From positions 1-64,000 of the forward strand of contig UQXL01000007.1 in assembly GCA_900545135.1 (NCBI GenBank): a stretch of DNA of 64,000 nt. The letters run 5' to 3'. Both the position numbers and the translations under genes were made by a program. The DNA comes from an uncultured Eubacteriales bacterium (GTDB taxonomy: Bacteria > Bacillota > Clostridia > Peptostreptococcales > Anaerovoracaceae). This document shows positions 31,286 to 40,935 of the stretch, one piece after another. Positions within the stretch are counted from its first letter, which is position 1. Each line of letters opens with the position of its first letter. The notes beneath the pieces are model-generated. The model did no database searches and had not been told where the DNA came from. It worked only from the letters and a program-made list of their open reading frames with translations.

Positions 31286-32689
31286 TTATATGGAAATCCG
31301 GTATTTTTTAAGCTTATGCTGGAGAGTTTGACGCTTTATCTTTAATTTCTGAGCGGCCTTTGAAATATTTCCCCCGCTTTCCAGAAGTGCGTCTTCTATA
31401 ATCCTGTATTCAATGTCTTGCAGATATTCGTCAAGAGGTCGGCTGTCACTGTATGCCTTTTCCGCATACTTGGTTTTACGGGCGTTTGAAGGCAACGCCA
31501 GATTTTTCTCCGTCAACACATGTTCGCTATCTGCCATTGAAACCGCCTGCTCTATTATGTTCTCCAGCTCCCGCACGTTTCCGGGATAATCATAGGCTTT
31601 CAGCTTGTTTACGGCTTCGTCGGATACCATCCAGAGCTCTTTCCCAAACCTCCTGTTGTGTTTTTCAAGAAATCTTTCGGTCAGTATGGCAATATCGTCT
31701 TTTCTCTCCCTGAGAGGCGGAATCGAAATATTTATTACGTTAAGTCTGTAAAACAAGTCTTTTCTCAGCTTGCCTTGAGCTATTAAATCCTCCGGCGGCT
31801 CGTTCACAGTAGCTATGACTCTGACGTTTACGGGAATGTCCTTCATACCGCCCACACGTCTTATGTAGTCTTCCTGTAATACTCTGAGGAGTTTGCTCTG
31901 GAGGTCATAAGGCATGGCGCTTATCTCGTCAAGCAGCAAAGTTCCCCCGCTTGCCTGCTCAAACAAGCCTTCCCTGTCTACCGCTCCGGTGAAACTTCCC
32001 TTTGAAGTTCCGAAAAGTATACCCTCCAAAAGCGATTCGGGAATCGCCGCACAGTTTTGTGCAAGGAACGGCTTTTCTCTGCGTTTTCCTCCAAAGTGAA
32101 TACTCTGAGCGAAAAGCTCCTTTCCTGTTCCCGTTTCACCGTATATGAAAACCGACGCGTCATTATCGGCTGCTTTCTTAGCTCTTTCAAGAACTTCATA
32201 AAAGTTAGGGCTTCGGCCGTAAATATCTTCAAAGGAATAGCGCTTTATCTTATCTTTTCCGGCCTTCTCCACATCGTCTGAGGGGATATTCTCTTTTTGC
32301 AGTTCCAAAAGGGTATCCGACATTCTTCTTATATCGGTTATATCCTTGGCAACTTCCAGCGCAGCCACAATCTCACCATTTACCACTATTGGCATAGTGC
32401 TGTTTATGGTGGTGATTTCTTTCCCATAGAAATTTTTATACGTCTGCTGCTCTCTTCTCGTCGCCTCTCCCTTTATCAGCGCCTTGAACATCGTACTGTC
32501 ATCCGTATGAAACTCCGGGAACGCTTCGTGAAACTTCTTGTCAAGAACGTCCTCAACATTGACCTTTTCCATCGATGCCATGGCGTTATTGTAGAATTTC
32601 CCCACGCCCTTTTTATCTACTATGTAGACTCCTTCGTCAATATTCTGAATCAGCTCCTGCAAAATTTTTTTATAATCTTCTTTTCTCAT
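31286..32689 (-). CDS. PAS-domain sigma-54-dependent transcriptional activator
   Basis: A 467-residue enhancer-binding protein. Residues about 5-120 are a PAS sensor domain. Residues about 155-385 are the AAA+ domain with GETGTGKE Walker A, the GSFTGA loop that contacts sigma-54, and LLLDEI Walker B. Residues about 425-467 are a Fis-type helix-turn-helix (GNISKAAQKLKIKRQTLQ). No receiver domain, so it probably senses a small ligand, plausibly ornithine or a product. The ATG at 32,689 gives a normal PAS start; a GTG 24 bases upstream is possible. It sits next to the ornithine operon and its sigma-54 promoter. Confidence 0.93.
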   Translation of the reverse strand: MRKEDYKKILQELIQNIDEGVYIVDKKGVGKFYNNAMASMEKVNVEDVLDKKFHEAFPEFHTDDSTMFKALIKGEATRREQQTYKNFYGKEITTINSTMPIVVNGEIVAALEVAKDITDIRRMSDTLLELQKENIPSDDVEKAGKDKIKRYSFEDIYGRSPNFYEVLERAKKAADNDASVFIYGETGTGKELFAQSIHFGGKRREKPFLAQNCAAIPESLLEGILFGTSKGSFTGAVDREGLFEQASGGTLLLDEISAMPYDLQSKLLRVLQEDYIRRVGGMKDIPVNVRVIATVNEPPEDLIAQGKLRKDLFYRLNVINISIPPLRERKDDIAILTERFLEKHNRRFGKELWMVSDEAVNKLKAYDYPGNVRELENIIEQAVSMADSEHVLTEKNLALPSNARKTKYAEKAYSDSRPLDEYLQDIEYRIIEDALLESGGNISKAAQKLKIKRQTLQHKLKKYRISI

Positions 32690-32752
32690 TTCACACCATC
32701 TCTTCAATCCCACGGATTCTGCACACTCTTTACTGAAATACTTCCTTTTTAT

Positions 32753-32793
32753 ATATTACCATTTTTTCCTCGCCTGTGCAAATATTTTTGCAC
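32753..32793 (-). promoter_or_regulatory. Promoter and operator of the sigma-54 activator gene
   Basis: Minus-strand TTGCAC (32,776-32,781), 17 bases, TAATAT (32,753-32,758). The -35 is embedded in the palindrome GTGCAAA-N4-TTTGCAC (32,776-32,793), the same site found at the operon's enhancer. Binding here should block RNA polymerase, predicting negative autoregulation by the activator. Confidence 0.7.
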
Positions 32794-32905
32794 TTGAGTG
32801 TTTGTCGCCTAACTTCTTTTCCTTGAAAAAGATGCCGTTTTCTGTCATAATATACAAGGTAATTATCTCCGGCAAAACGCGGAGAATCAAGAGAGGAAAT
32901 AAATC

Positions 32906-33229
32906 ATGAGACTCAGAAAAGATACAGATGAAATGCTGGAGGAGGAGATTCTCCTCATCGCAAGGGTTTCAGACGCTCTGGCTCACCCTGCCAGAATAAA
33001 AATTTTCAGATATATAATGCAGTCAAACCGCGCCATGGTTCAAGTGTGCAATAAGGATTTGGTGGCTCACTTCGACTATGCTCAGGCTACTATTTCTCAG
33101 CATGCTAAAAAACTGGTGGATTCCGGTCTTGTGGAAGTCAAAAAACAAGATAAGTTTTCATATTATTATGCTAACCTGGGAATGCTCATGCAGTATCTAA
33201 ACGCTACAAAGAAATTTTCCGTGTCGTAA
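32906..33229 (+). CDS. ArsR-type winged-helix regulator
   Basis: A 107-residue ArsR/SmtB-like regulator. ALAHPARIKIFRYI near residue 26 and the recognition helix segment HFDYAQATISQHAKKLVDSGLV near residues 53-74 are standard. The metal-binding ELCVCDL box is replaced by QVCNKDLVAHF, so a canonical alpha-3 metal site is unlikely. Transcribed away from the ornithine regulator, with about 220 bases of shared upstream DNA. The target is unknown. No gene or strong signal was found in 33,230-33,457. Confidence 0.82.
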   Translation: MRLRKDTDEMLEEEILLIARVSDALAHPARIKIFRYIMQSNRAMVQVCNKDLVAHFDYAQATISQHAKKLVDSGLVEVKKQDKFSYYYANLGMLMQYLNATKKFSVS

Positions 33230-33457
33230 CGACCTAACGTTCAAAGGCTATGCTCAGGTGCTCGAGTGCTATTCACAAATGTTCGCCGGCAGCAGGCAAA
33301 ACCTCAAGAGACAACCGCCAAGGCTGCTTAAAACCGCAGGCAACAAACATTAATCAGGCTCTTACGAAAAAGCGGCAATCTTGCATGTATGCGATTTAGA
33401 ACAGCGGCCGATATATCTGTGCCTGGCATAGCCGCACCTGAGGCATACATAGAAAGC

Positions 33458-33937
33458 TTATTTATGATAAGTTTCGTTTCTGATAATTTTAAATGCTCTG
33501 TATATCTGCTCCAAAAGCACCGTTCTCATCATCTGATGCGGAAAAGTCATCCTTGAAAACGACAGCTTAAAATCAGCTCTGTCGCTCACTTCCCGGCTTA
33601 GTCCAAGACTTCCTCCTATTACAAAGGTTATATCGCTTTTTCCTTCTATCGCCAGTCTGTCAATTTTATCCGCCAGCTCTTCCGAGGAAAGTTCTTTCCC
33701 TTTTATTTCAAGAGTAATGACATAAGAACCTTCTTTTATATTTTTGAGAATGCTTTGTCCCTCTTCAAAAATCACATTTTGCTCATAAGCTGCCGAGGCC
33801 TTGTCGGCAAGGCGCGCTTCCTTCAGCTGAAGGATTTCCAAATCGCAATACTTTGAAAGTCTCTTACTGTATTCGGACACGGCGTCAACCCAATACCTTT
33901 CTTTTAACTTCCCTATGCAGACTATGCGTATGCGCAT
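33458..33937 (-). CDS. rlmH: 23S rRNA pseudouridine-1915 N3-methyltransferase
   Basis: RlmH methylates pseudouridine 1915 in helix 69 of 23S rRNA on 70S ribosomes using SAM. At 159 residues it has exactly the usual length. MRIRIVCIGKLKERY begins the SPOUT fold, FVIGGSLGLS near residue 104 is the SAM knot, and the end LLEQIYRAFKIIRNETYHK is the conserved C terminus. The start at 33,937 has AAGGAG seven bases ahead; an in-frame ATG 18 bases earlier is rejected. Confidence 0.97.
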   Translation of the reverse strand: MRIRIVCIGKLKERYWVDAVSEYSKRLSKYCDLEILQLKEARLADKASAAYEQNVIFEEGQSILKNIKEGSYVITLEIKGKELSSEELADKIDRLAIEGKSDITFVIGGSLGLSREVSDRADFKLSFSRMTFPHQMMRTVLLEQIYRAFKIIRNETYHK

Positions 33938-34028
33938 AACGCTTCTCCTTTTCATCGTTTAACAATTACTGCAACTCTCATTTCTTATCTTATGCGTTTC
34001 CCGCCTTTATTCCCGATTCAAACTTATA

Positions 34029-34838
34029 TTAAATAAAAATCAAATCTGTCATTATTCCCTTTTCAAGTGTATCCAAAAGCAAATCCTTGCCTACGTAGTA
34101 GCCATCCTCTTCAAGAAGATTTCTGACCGTCAGCATCGCCTGCTGAGGAGTATTGTTCTCCTGACTCATATGCGCCAGCAAAACCCTCGGAATTCTCTTT
34201 TTATCCGTTGTCTTAAGGAAATCACTTATGCACTTTGCTGCCGCTTCGTTGGAAAGGTGTCCCTTGTCGCCTAAAATCCTGCGCTTAAGGTCATAGGGAT
34301 ATTTTCCGTAAAGCAAGATGTTCTCCTCATGGTTAGCCTCGACCACCAGCAAATCAGAACCCTTTACGGCTTCTCTTATCTCATCTGTTACGCAGCCGGT
34401 ATCGGTAACTATAGAAATTTTCTTTCCGTTTCTCTGAAAGCTGAAGCCAACCGGCTCCGCCGCATCATGGGAAAGGCTGAAGGCGCTCACTTGGACTTCT
34501 CCTATCATAAATGTATCTCCGCTGCGTATGATTTTCATCCGTTCCGGGTCGATTCTTGCAGTTTTCTCCGTCAAGGACTCAAAGGTTCCTTTTGTTGCAT
34601 AAAACGAAGCATGGGTAGTCACCTCGGACGTCCTGTTTAGACTTCTGCTGTGGTCCCAATGCTCATGAGACAAAACGACGCCTGTTATCTTATACGGCTG
34701 TACGTCAAACAGCTTGAGATTTTCAAAAATCTTAACGCAGCTCAAGCCCACCTCAACCAATATATTTGTATTGTCGCTCTTAACAAAATAGCCGTTTCCC
34801 GAGCTTCCGCTGGAAAAGGAGCAGAATGCCAAATCCAT
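34029..34838 (-). CDS. MBL-fold hydrolase (YycJ/WalJ-like)
   Basis: A 269-residue metallo-beta-lactamase-fold protein. Motifs are SSGSSGNGYFV at the N terminus, LSHEHWDHSRSL near residue 55 (HxHxDH-type with Glu), IVTDTGCV near 148 and a final LLAHMSQENN. The SSSSGN start and length match the YycJ/WalJ group that neighbours rlmH in many Firmicutes; those proteins are thought to act as nucleases linked to cell-wall or replication control. Here it lies about 90 bases from rlmH on the same strand. Confidence 0.87.
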   Translation of the reverse strand: MDLAFCSFSSGSSGNGYFVKSDNTNILVEVGLSCVKIFENLKLFDVQPYKITGVVLSHEHWDHSRSLNRTSEVTTHASFYATKGTFESLTEKTARIDPERMKIIRSGDTFMIGEVQVSAFSLSHDAAEPVGFSFQRNGKKISIVTDTGCVTDEIREAVKGSDLLVVEANHEENILLYGKYPYDLKRRILGDKGHLSNEAAAKCISDFLKTTDKKRIPRVLLAHMSQENNTPQQAMLTVRNLLEEDGYYVGKDLLLDTLEKGIMTDLIFI

Positions 34839-35091
34839 TGCAAATCCTCTGTTTTCTTATTATTTTAACAGTACGCCTCATCAGCACCTGTCAGGCTGCT
34901 TTGGGTCGTACAAATATGCTCGTTTTTTAAAACGCATTATATATAATAGCATAAAAAGCGGCAAAAGACAAAGGGAGATAGCCCCAAAAATCCAGCCTGC
35001 AAATTTCCGTTTTTAAATTTATCCCGGAAAATCCGTTGTAAAATCATCTGAAATAAGCCATAATATTATCATGTAAAAAAGGAGAGCTTTT

Positions 35092-35646
35092 ATGGATATT
35101 TTGAGAATTTACACAGACGGAGGCTGTTCCGGAAATCAGGAGTCTGTCAACTTCGGAGGCTGGGGCGCCATACTTGAAATGGGAGAGCATCAAAAAGAGC
35201 TGTGGGGCGGAGAAATCAACACCACCAACAACCGTATGGAACTTACAGCAGTAATCGAAGCTTTTAACGCTCTTAAAAGAGACGGGCTTTGCATACATGT
35301 ATTCTCCGATAGCTCCTACGTCACCAACTGTTTCAGAGAAAAATGGTATGAAGCTTGGGAGCGCAACCGTTGGAAAAACGCCGCCCGAAAATCAGTAGAA
35401 AATCAGGATTTATGGAAAGAGCTCCTCGCTCTGGTCCGCCGGCATGACGTAAAGTTTTTCCGGGTAAAGGGTCATGTAAACTTAAACAGCAAAAATGCAA
35501 AGCCTGACAGCCTCTACGAAAAATTCGTTCAATGGAACGGCACAGGATTTTCCTTCGATGACTTTAAATATATAACGGAAATGAACAACAGAGCCGATTA
35601 TCTCGCCAATGTCGGTATCGACAGCGTTAAAAATCCGGCGCCTTAG
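35092..35646 (+). CDS. rnhA: Ribonuclease HI
   Basis: A 184-residue RNase HI. Catalytic acids are in RIYTDGGCSGN (Asp 8), NNRMELTAVIEA (Glu 48), VFSDSSYV (Asp near 71) and NNRADYLAN near residue 167. The protein is about 30 residues longer than E. coli RNase HI because of an insertion near 128-160 (KNAKPDSLYEKFVQWNG) before the last catalytic Asp. It removes RNA from RNA-DNA hybrids. It has an AAAAGGAGAG ribosome site. Monocistronic. Confidence 0.92.
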   Translation: MDILRIYTDGGCSGNQESVNFGGWGAILEMGEHQKELWGGEINTTNNRMELTAVIEAFNALKRDGLCIHVFSDSSYVTNCFREKWYEAWERNRWKNAARKSVENQDLWKELLALVRRHDVKFFRVKGHVNLNSKNAKPDSLYEKFVQWNGTGFSFDDFKYITEMNNRADYLANVGIDSVKNPAP

Positions 35647-35787
35647 GCCTTCCTGCACCTGAAATTAAAACTCTTCTACAAGGAAGGCCGGTTGAAAACA
35701 AAATACCAAAAGAGACGTTTTGAAACAGCTCCCGTTGCCCAGTCCTGCCAATCGTTAGCTTGTCAAGCCTGCCTTTTAAGGCCGGCT

Positions 35788-38700
35788 CTACTCCGCCACC
35801 AAATCGCTTACGTCCAAATCCTCTTCTTTCGTATACTTATATTCCTTGCCGGTAAATATATCATAAATTATAGGCACTACGAACAACGTAAGTATAGTTG
35901 CGTAAACAAGGCCGCCAATACATACAAGAGCGATAGGCTGCATCATATCAGTACCGGCAGTTTTTCCCACGGCCATAACCACAAGTCCCAATATAGTAGT
36001 CAGACTTGTCATCAGCACAGGTCTGATACGAGTAGAACCGGCTTCTATTATAGCCGCTGTCTTTTCCTGACCCTTTGCTCTGAGCTGATTAATGTAATCA
36101 ACAAGCACGATACCGTTGTTTACGATTATGCCCACCAGCATTATCAAACCTACCATTGCTATAATGCTTATTTCCTTTCCGAATATGAGCAGTGCAAGCA
36201 AGCCGCCCGTAAAGGCCAAAGGAATCGTAAACATTACGATGAACGGCGATCTCAGAGACTGGAACTGAGCGACCATTATCAGATATACGAAGAGAATTCC
36301 GAGAGCCATCATCTTTACAAGATCCCACATAGACTCCATTATCATCTCATTTTCTCCGGCGAACTCGTAGGTCACGCCCTCCGGTGCCTGATAATCGGCA
36401 AGTGCTTTTTCGGCCTCTTCAGTTACCAGAGTAACGTTATAACCCTCTTCAAGTTCCCCTGAAACGCTGATATATGTCCGCTGATTCTCACGGTTGATGG
36501 CCGGCAAAGTTTCCTTTTCCTCCATTTCCGCGATCTCAGAAAGCTTTACAGTCTTGGTATTTCCCTGGGAATCGGTTCCCTCGATGGTGAGATTCTCAAG
36601 GGTTTCTATCGTTATGTCGGAAGAAGCTGCTTCGCTGACTATCACGTCATAATTGTCTCCCTCCCAGGAAAGGGTAGTCGACGTGGTCTCCGACGTAAGG
36701 GCTTCTGCCACCTGCATGTAAACCTGAGCCACGGTCAGACCGTTTCTCATAGCCTTTTCCTTGTTCACGGTGAAATGTATCTCCGGGTCGTTTTCCTGCA
36801 GGCCGTTGTCTACGGATTTTATTCCCTCGACCTCCCCAAGCTCTTCTCCTATCTTAAGAGCGGCAGCCTGAAGCTCGTCGGTATCGTTTCCGTAAATATT
36901 TATTCCAACTCCGCTGCCTCCGAGAGCTGAAGTATACGAAGACATGGACGATGAGCTGAACATTTCGACATTGCAATCCATATCCTTGCATTTCCTTTCA
37001 ATGTCGCTGCATATCTCTTCGCCGCTCCTGTCGGATTCTTCGTCCACAAGTACGTATATGCTGACCATGTTGGTCGAAGTCTCGCCTGTAAGCATGTTGG
37101 AGGAAGAAAGCATTCCTGCCGCCGTCTCAACGCCGTCCACTCCCTGAATGGTTTCGAGAACTGAATCGGCCATTTCCTTTGTTTCTTCCAGCTTGGCTTC
37201 TTCGTCGTTCATTATCATAGTCCCGGAAAGCTGCGGCGTAGACATATCCGGTATAAAGATAAATCCCTTGGCCAGAGCAGCGACTACGCTGAAAACAAGC
37301 AGGCCGAGAGCCGCGATCAATACGAGAGCTTTATGTCTTAAGTTCCACGAAAGCAGCCTTATATATCCTTTTTTAAATGCAATAAATTTGTTTCCCTCCG
37401 GCTTCATTTCCTTTCTGAACATCATAGACGACATCGACGGAACGAGAGTCAAAGCTATTATCAAGCTTGCCAGCAGCGAATAAGTTATGGTTAGTGCCAT
37501 ATCTGTGAAAAGCTGTCTGGTGATTCCCTGCACGAATACTATCGGCGCGAAAACGCATATAGTGGTCAGGGTCGAGGCGGTAATCGCGCCTGCAACCTGC
37601 TTGGCTCCTGCTACAGCTGCTTTCTTCGACGACACTCCCATTCGTCTGAGCCTGAATATATTTTCTATTACTACGATGGAGTTATCGACAAGCATTCCTA
37701 CAGCAACAGCAAGTCCCGAAAGAGAAATCATGTTCAGCGTAACTCCTGAAAAATACATCAAAGCAAGGGCGAACATCACGCTTATCGGAATCGAAAGCAA
37801 CGTTATAAGAGTAGGTTTAATGTCTCTGAGGAAGAAAAGCAATATTATAACGGCAAACAGCGCTCCCCAACCTAGGCTCTCTCCGATGGCGCCGATTATA
37901 AGGTATATGTATTCTCCCTGGTCCATCATGGTGGTGAAAGTCAAGCCCTCGTATTCGGCTGAAAGCTCTTCAAATTTTTCTCTTATGTTGTCTGAAACGG
38001 TCGCTGTAGGATAGTTGGACTGCTTGGAGAAAGTCAGCACTACGCCCGGCTGGCCGTTTATGCTGGCATAGACGGCGTCGCTGTTGTCTGCGATGAACAC
38101 GTCGGCAACGTCGCTCAAATGTATGTCCCCCAAGCCCTCTATATTGAAGAGGAATTGATTTTCTATATCCTTAATATCAGTAAATTCATCTCCTATGCTT
38201 ACAAGATATTTAGCCCCGTCTTCCTGAACATAGCCTGCCGGCATTGAGAAATTCTGCCCCTGCAAAACGCCTGAAACCATCTCCATTGTAATCATTGAGG
38301 AAAGATCCGCTTGTTTCAGGGCCTGATTTCCCGCAGAGTTTATTTGAGTCATTGCGCTGTTCAGACGACTCTTCTGAGCGGTGAGCTGACCCTGAGCTTC
38401 CTCCAGCTGAGCATATGCTTCATCAAAGGAATCCTGAGCGGTATAGGTTCCTCTTTCCGCCTGTTTATAAGCTTCCTTCAGCATCTCTACCTGCTCATTG
38501 GCAGTCTTACTGTCTATCATTAAAGCTGCCAGCTCCGATGAAACGTCTTTAAGCTGTCTCCTCAAATCCTCGTTAGTAGGCTCAAAGCTTATCTGCGCCT
38601 CCAGCGCCGCCTTCTGATACTCTAAGGTATTTATCTGAGTCGCCAGAGAACTGGCCTTTGCAACTGCTGCGTCAAGCTCTGCGCTTACCGAAGAAAGCTC

Positions 38701-39429
38701 GTCATATGTGCCCTCTTTAGTAGCTTGCAGCTCTTTTTTCGCTTCCGCCAGCTGAGCTTCTGCCTTTTTAATTTCACCCATACCTGTATTTATCTGTGAC
38801 TTGGCTTGTGCCAAAGAGCTGTTGGCTTTATTCAGCAATTTGATATTAAGCGCTTCTATTTTCTCCTCATTTATAGAAACATTGATTTTTGATTCTATCA
38901 GTCCGCCCGTACCAACGCTGGCGACTCCCGTCACCCCTTTCAGTTCATCTACAAGCGTATCCTCAACAAAGGCTGAAAGCTCTTCAACATCATAGCCTTC
39001 TCTGTCAACGGCAGTTATTGCTATAGGCATCATGTTTGGATTTATCTTCATTATATACGGTGAGCCTATTGATTCGTCCCATGTTCCCTCGACTAGGTCA
39101 ACGCTTTGCAGGATATTCACTATGGCGGTATCCATACCGGTGTCCTGTTCAAATTCCAATATTACAAGGGAATAATTGCTCCCCGATACAGATTGTATAT
39201 TTTTTAGATTTTCGGTAGTGGCAAGCCCCTGCTCCAAGGGCTGCGTCACAGTTCTTTCTATTTCCTCCGGCGTGGCTCCGGGATATGTAGTCATAACCAC
39301 CACGTATGGCAAATCCATGCTTGGAAGCAGGTCGGGAGTCATCCCAAGAACTGACACTATTCCAAGTGCTATTATGATAACTACTACCACAAATATCGTC
39401 ATAGGTTTTTTTACGCTGAATTTTGGCAT
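35788..39429 (-). CDS. RND-family efflux transporter with coiled-coil insertion
   Basis: A 1213-residue HAE-type RND permease. The N terminus MPKFSVKKPMTIFVVVV is the first membrane helix; GATPEEIERTVTQPLE, then GRLAVAVGMLVDNSIVVIENI-like TM4 (AVGMLVDNS) with the proton-relay Asp, and VGLIMLVGIIVNNGIVLVDYI (split here as GIIVNNGIVLVDY) TM10 are diagnostic. Residues about 205-375 form a long helical, heptad-rich insertion (AQAKSQINTGMGEI, QLTAQKSRLNSAMTQ) in the porter domain. Homologues in Gram-positives lack an outer-membrane partner; the insertion might stand in for a membrane-fusion protein. The start is chosen by homology; the ribosome site is weak. Substrate unknown. Confidence 0.9.
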   Translation of the reverse strand: MPKFSVKKPMTIFVVVVIIIALGIVSVLGMTPDLLPSMDLPYVVVMTTYPGATPEEIERTVTQPLEQGLATTENLKNIQSVSGSNYSLVILEFEQDTGMDTAIVNILQSVDLVEGTWDESIGSPYIMKINPNMMPIAITAVDREGYDVEELSAFVEDTLVDELKGVTGVASVGTGGLIESKINVSINEEKIEALNIKLLNKANSSLAQAKSQINTGMGEIKKAEAQLAEAKKELQATKEGTYDELSSVSAELDAAVAKASSLATQINTLEYQKAALEAQISFEPTNEDLRRQLKDVSSELAALMIDSKTANEQVEMLKEAYKQAERGTYTAQDSFDEAYAQLEEAQGQLTAQKSRLNSAMTQINSAGNQALKQADLSSMITMEMVSGVLQGQNFSMPAGYVQEDGAKYLVSIGDEFTDIKDIENQFLFNIEGLGDIHLSDVADVFIADNSDAVYASINGQPGVVLTFSKQSNYPTATVSDNIREKFEELSAEYEGLTFTTMMDQGEYIYLIIGAIGESLGWGALFAVIILLFFLRDIKPTLITLLSIPISVMFALALMYFSGVTLNMISLSGLAVAVGMLVDNSIVVIENIFRLRRMGVSSKKAAVAGAKQVAGAITASTLTTICVFAPIVFVQGITRQLFTDMALTITYSLLASLIIALTLVPSMSSMMFRKEMKPEGNKFIAFKKGYIRLLSWNLRHKALVLIAALGLLVFSVVAALAKGFIFIPDMSTPQLSGTMIMNDEEAKLEETKEMADSVLETIQGVDGVETAAGMLSSSNMLTGETSTNMVSIYVLVDEESDRSGEEICSDIERKCKDMDCNVEMFSSSSMSSYTSALGGSGVGINIYGNDTDELQAAALKIGEELGEVEGIKSVDNGLQENDPEIHFTVNKEKAMRNGLTVAQVYMQVAEALTSETTSTTLSWEGDNYDVIVSEAASSDITIETLENLTIEGTDSQGNTKTVKLSEIAEMEEKETLPAINRENQRTYISVSGELEEGYNVTLVTEEAEKALADYQAPEGVTYEFAGENEMIMESMWDLVKMMALGILFVYLIMVAQFQSLRSPFIVMFTIPLAFTGGLLALLIFGKEISIIAMVGLIMLVGIIVNNGIVLVDYINQLRAKGQEKTAAIIEAGSTRIRPVLMTSLTTILGLVVMAVGKTAGTDMMQPIALVCIGGLVYATILTLFVVPIIYDIFTGKEYKYTKEEDLDVSDLVAE

Positions 39430-39491
39430 TATTTTTCTGTTCTCCCTTCTGATAGGCGTAAAATTCATGAATGAATTGATATGCGCTTGCA

Positions 39492-39547
39492 ATGCAAGCT
39501 TTGCTTTCGTTTTAATTTACATGAAACACTTACTATGCAAGCTTTGC
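39492..39547. promoter_or_regulatory. Direct repeats upstream of the RND gene
   Basis: ATGCAAGCTTTGC occurs at 39,492-39,504 and 39,535-39,547, a 43-base step (about four turns). Each copy contains the small palindrome GCAAGCTTTGC. The position just upstream of the RND gene makes it a candidate operator. The remaining intergenic DNA to 39,873 has a TATAAT at 39,740 and an AT-rich stretch ahead of the thioredoxin gene, but no gene. Confidence 0.45.
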
Positions 39548-39873
39548 CCTATACTTGTTTTGAATGTAACAGCTTCGTATTTTGAAAATCCGCTGCAATT
39601 TTTATATGCTTTTTATTTTTTTAAAAGGTTCTCCGTTATCCGTAAGCTTTGTCAAAGAAAATCTCCGATTTTGGGAACCATAGAGGTTATTATAACATAA
39701 AATTCTTTTCGATACTATTTTATTCTGTCGTTTTTGAGGTATAATAAATCAGTGCAGCACTTCATTTCTCCTCAAAAGCAAGCAGAACGCAAGGCAAAAT
39801 ATAGTGATTTTAAACCAAGAAAAAATTTATTACTTTAAATCATAATAATTAAAATTATTACGGAGGTACTTAA

Positions 39874-40176
39874 ATGATTACTACAGTAACTAAAGACAAT
39901 TTTGACAAAGAAATTACAGAATCAAAAGAAACCGTACTTGTGGATTTCTGGGCAGCCTGGTGTATGCCGTGCAAAATGCTTTCCCCTGTAATCGACGCAG
40001 TCGCCGAGGAACGTAAAGACGTCAAAATCTGTAAAATAAACATTGACGAAGAACAGGAGCTGGCAATCCGCTTCGGCATAATGAGTATTCCCACGGTAAT
40101 GGTATTCAAGGGCGGCAAAGTCGCCGGAAAATCCATAGGCCTGGTCTCAAAAGAAGAAATTCTTTCTCTGCTGTAA
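39874..40176 (+). CDS. Thioredoxin with CMPC active site
   Basis: A 100-residue thioredoxin. The active site is WAAWCMPCKM (Cys 31 and 34) instead of the usual WCGPC; the cis-proline loop is MSIPTVMVF. Met in place of Gly between the cysteines should change redox potential and partner choice. It has an ACGGAGG ribosome site and lies 60 bases before the two-component system, but a shared transcript is not certain. Two further thioredoxins (52,246 and 53,770) have CVYC and CGPC sites. Confidence 0.93.
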   Translation: MITTVTKDNFDKEITESKETVLVDFWAAWCMPCKMLSPVIDAVAEERKDVKICKINIDEEQELAIRFGIMSIPTVMVFKGGKVAGKSIGLVSKEEILSLL

Positions 40177-40237
40177 AAAATAAATCGAGTAATTTCCTTA
40201 AAAACACTTTAACATATAACGTATCAGATTTCTTTTT

Positions 40238-40921
40238 ATGGAGGCATTTATGAGAATACTTTTGGCAGAGGATCAAAAAGATTTGAACAAAATCATCAAC
40301 AAACGCCTTTCCGTTGAGGGATATTCGGTAGACAGCTGTTTTGACGGCGAAGAGGTTTCCGATTTCACTGCGGCCGCTTCCTACGACTGCATCATCATGG
40401 ATATCATGATGCCTAAAAAAGACGGACTTACCGTTTTGCGTGAAATGCGTCAACGTGGGGACTCCACCCCTGTGCTGCTTCTCACCGCAAAGGATACTGT
40501 TCAAGATAAAGTCACCGGCCTCGATCTGGGAGCCGACGACTATCTGGTCAAGCCTTTCGCCTTTGAAGAACTTATCGCAAGAATCAGAGTTATAACCCGC
40601 AAGGCTTCAGGCAATTCCTCCAATGTTTTTCACATTGCAGATCTCACCTTGGACGTTGCTTCCCACAGCGTAACACGAGGAGGAGCTGCAATCAGCCTTT
40701 CAGCCAAGGAATTCGCCCTTCTCGAATACATGATGCGAAATAAAGGCTTGGTTTTATCAAGGGAAAAAATAGAAAATAATCTATGGAATTACGATTATGT
40801 CGGCGGTACCAATGCAGTCGACGTTTACATACGTTATCTGCGAAAAAAAATCGACGACGGCCGGGACAAAAAACTAATCCATACCGTTAGAGGCGCAGGC
40901 TACGTTCTGAAAGAAGAATAA
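40238..40921 (+). CDS. OmpR-family response regulator
   Basis: A 227-residue response regulator. The receiver domain (1-120) has ILLAEDQKD acid pocket, phosphorylated Asp in CIIMDIMMPKKDG near residue 50, and LLTAKD and LVKPFAFEELIARI. The C-terminal winged helix (130-225) ends RYLRKKIDDGRDKKLIHTVRGAGYVL-like. It precedes the kinase by 14 bases. Its likely target is the PepSY gene downstream, which has OmpR-type direct repeats. Confidence 0.95.
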   Translation: MEAFMRILLAEDQKDLNKIINKRLSVEGYSVDSCFDGEEVSDFTAAASYDCIIMDIMMPKKDGLTVLREMRQRGDSTPVLLLTAKDTVQDKVTGLDLGADDYLVKPFAFEELIARIRVITRKASGNSSNVFHIADLTLDVASHSVTRGGAAISLSAKEFALLEYMMRNKGLVLSREKIENNLWNYDYVGGTNAVDVYIRYLRKKIDDGRDKKLIHTVRGAGYVLKEE

Positions 40922-40935
40922 AACAGAAATACGAT

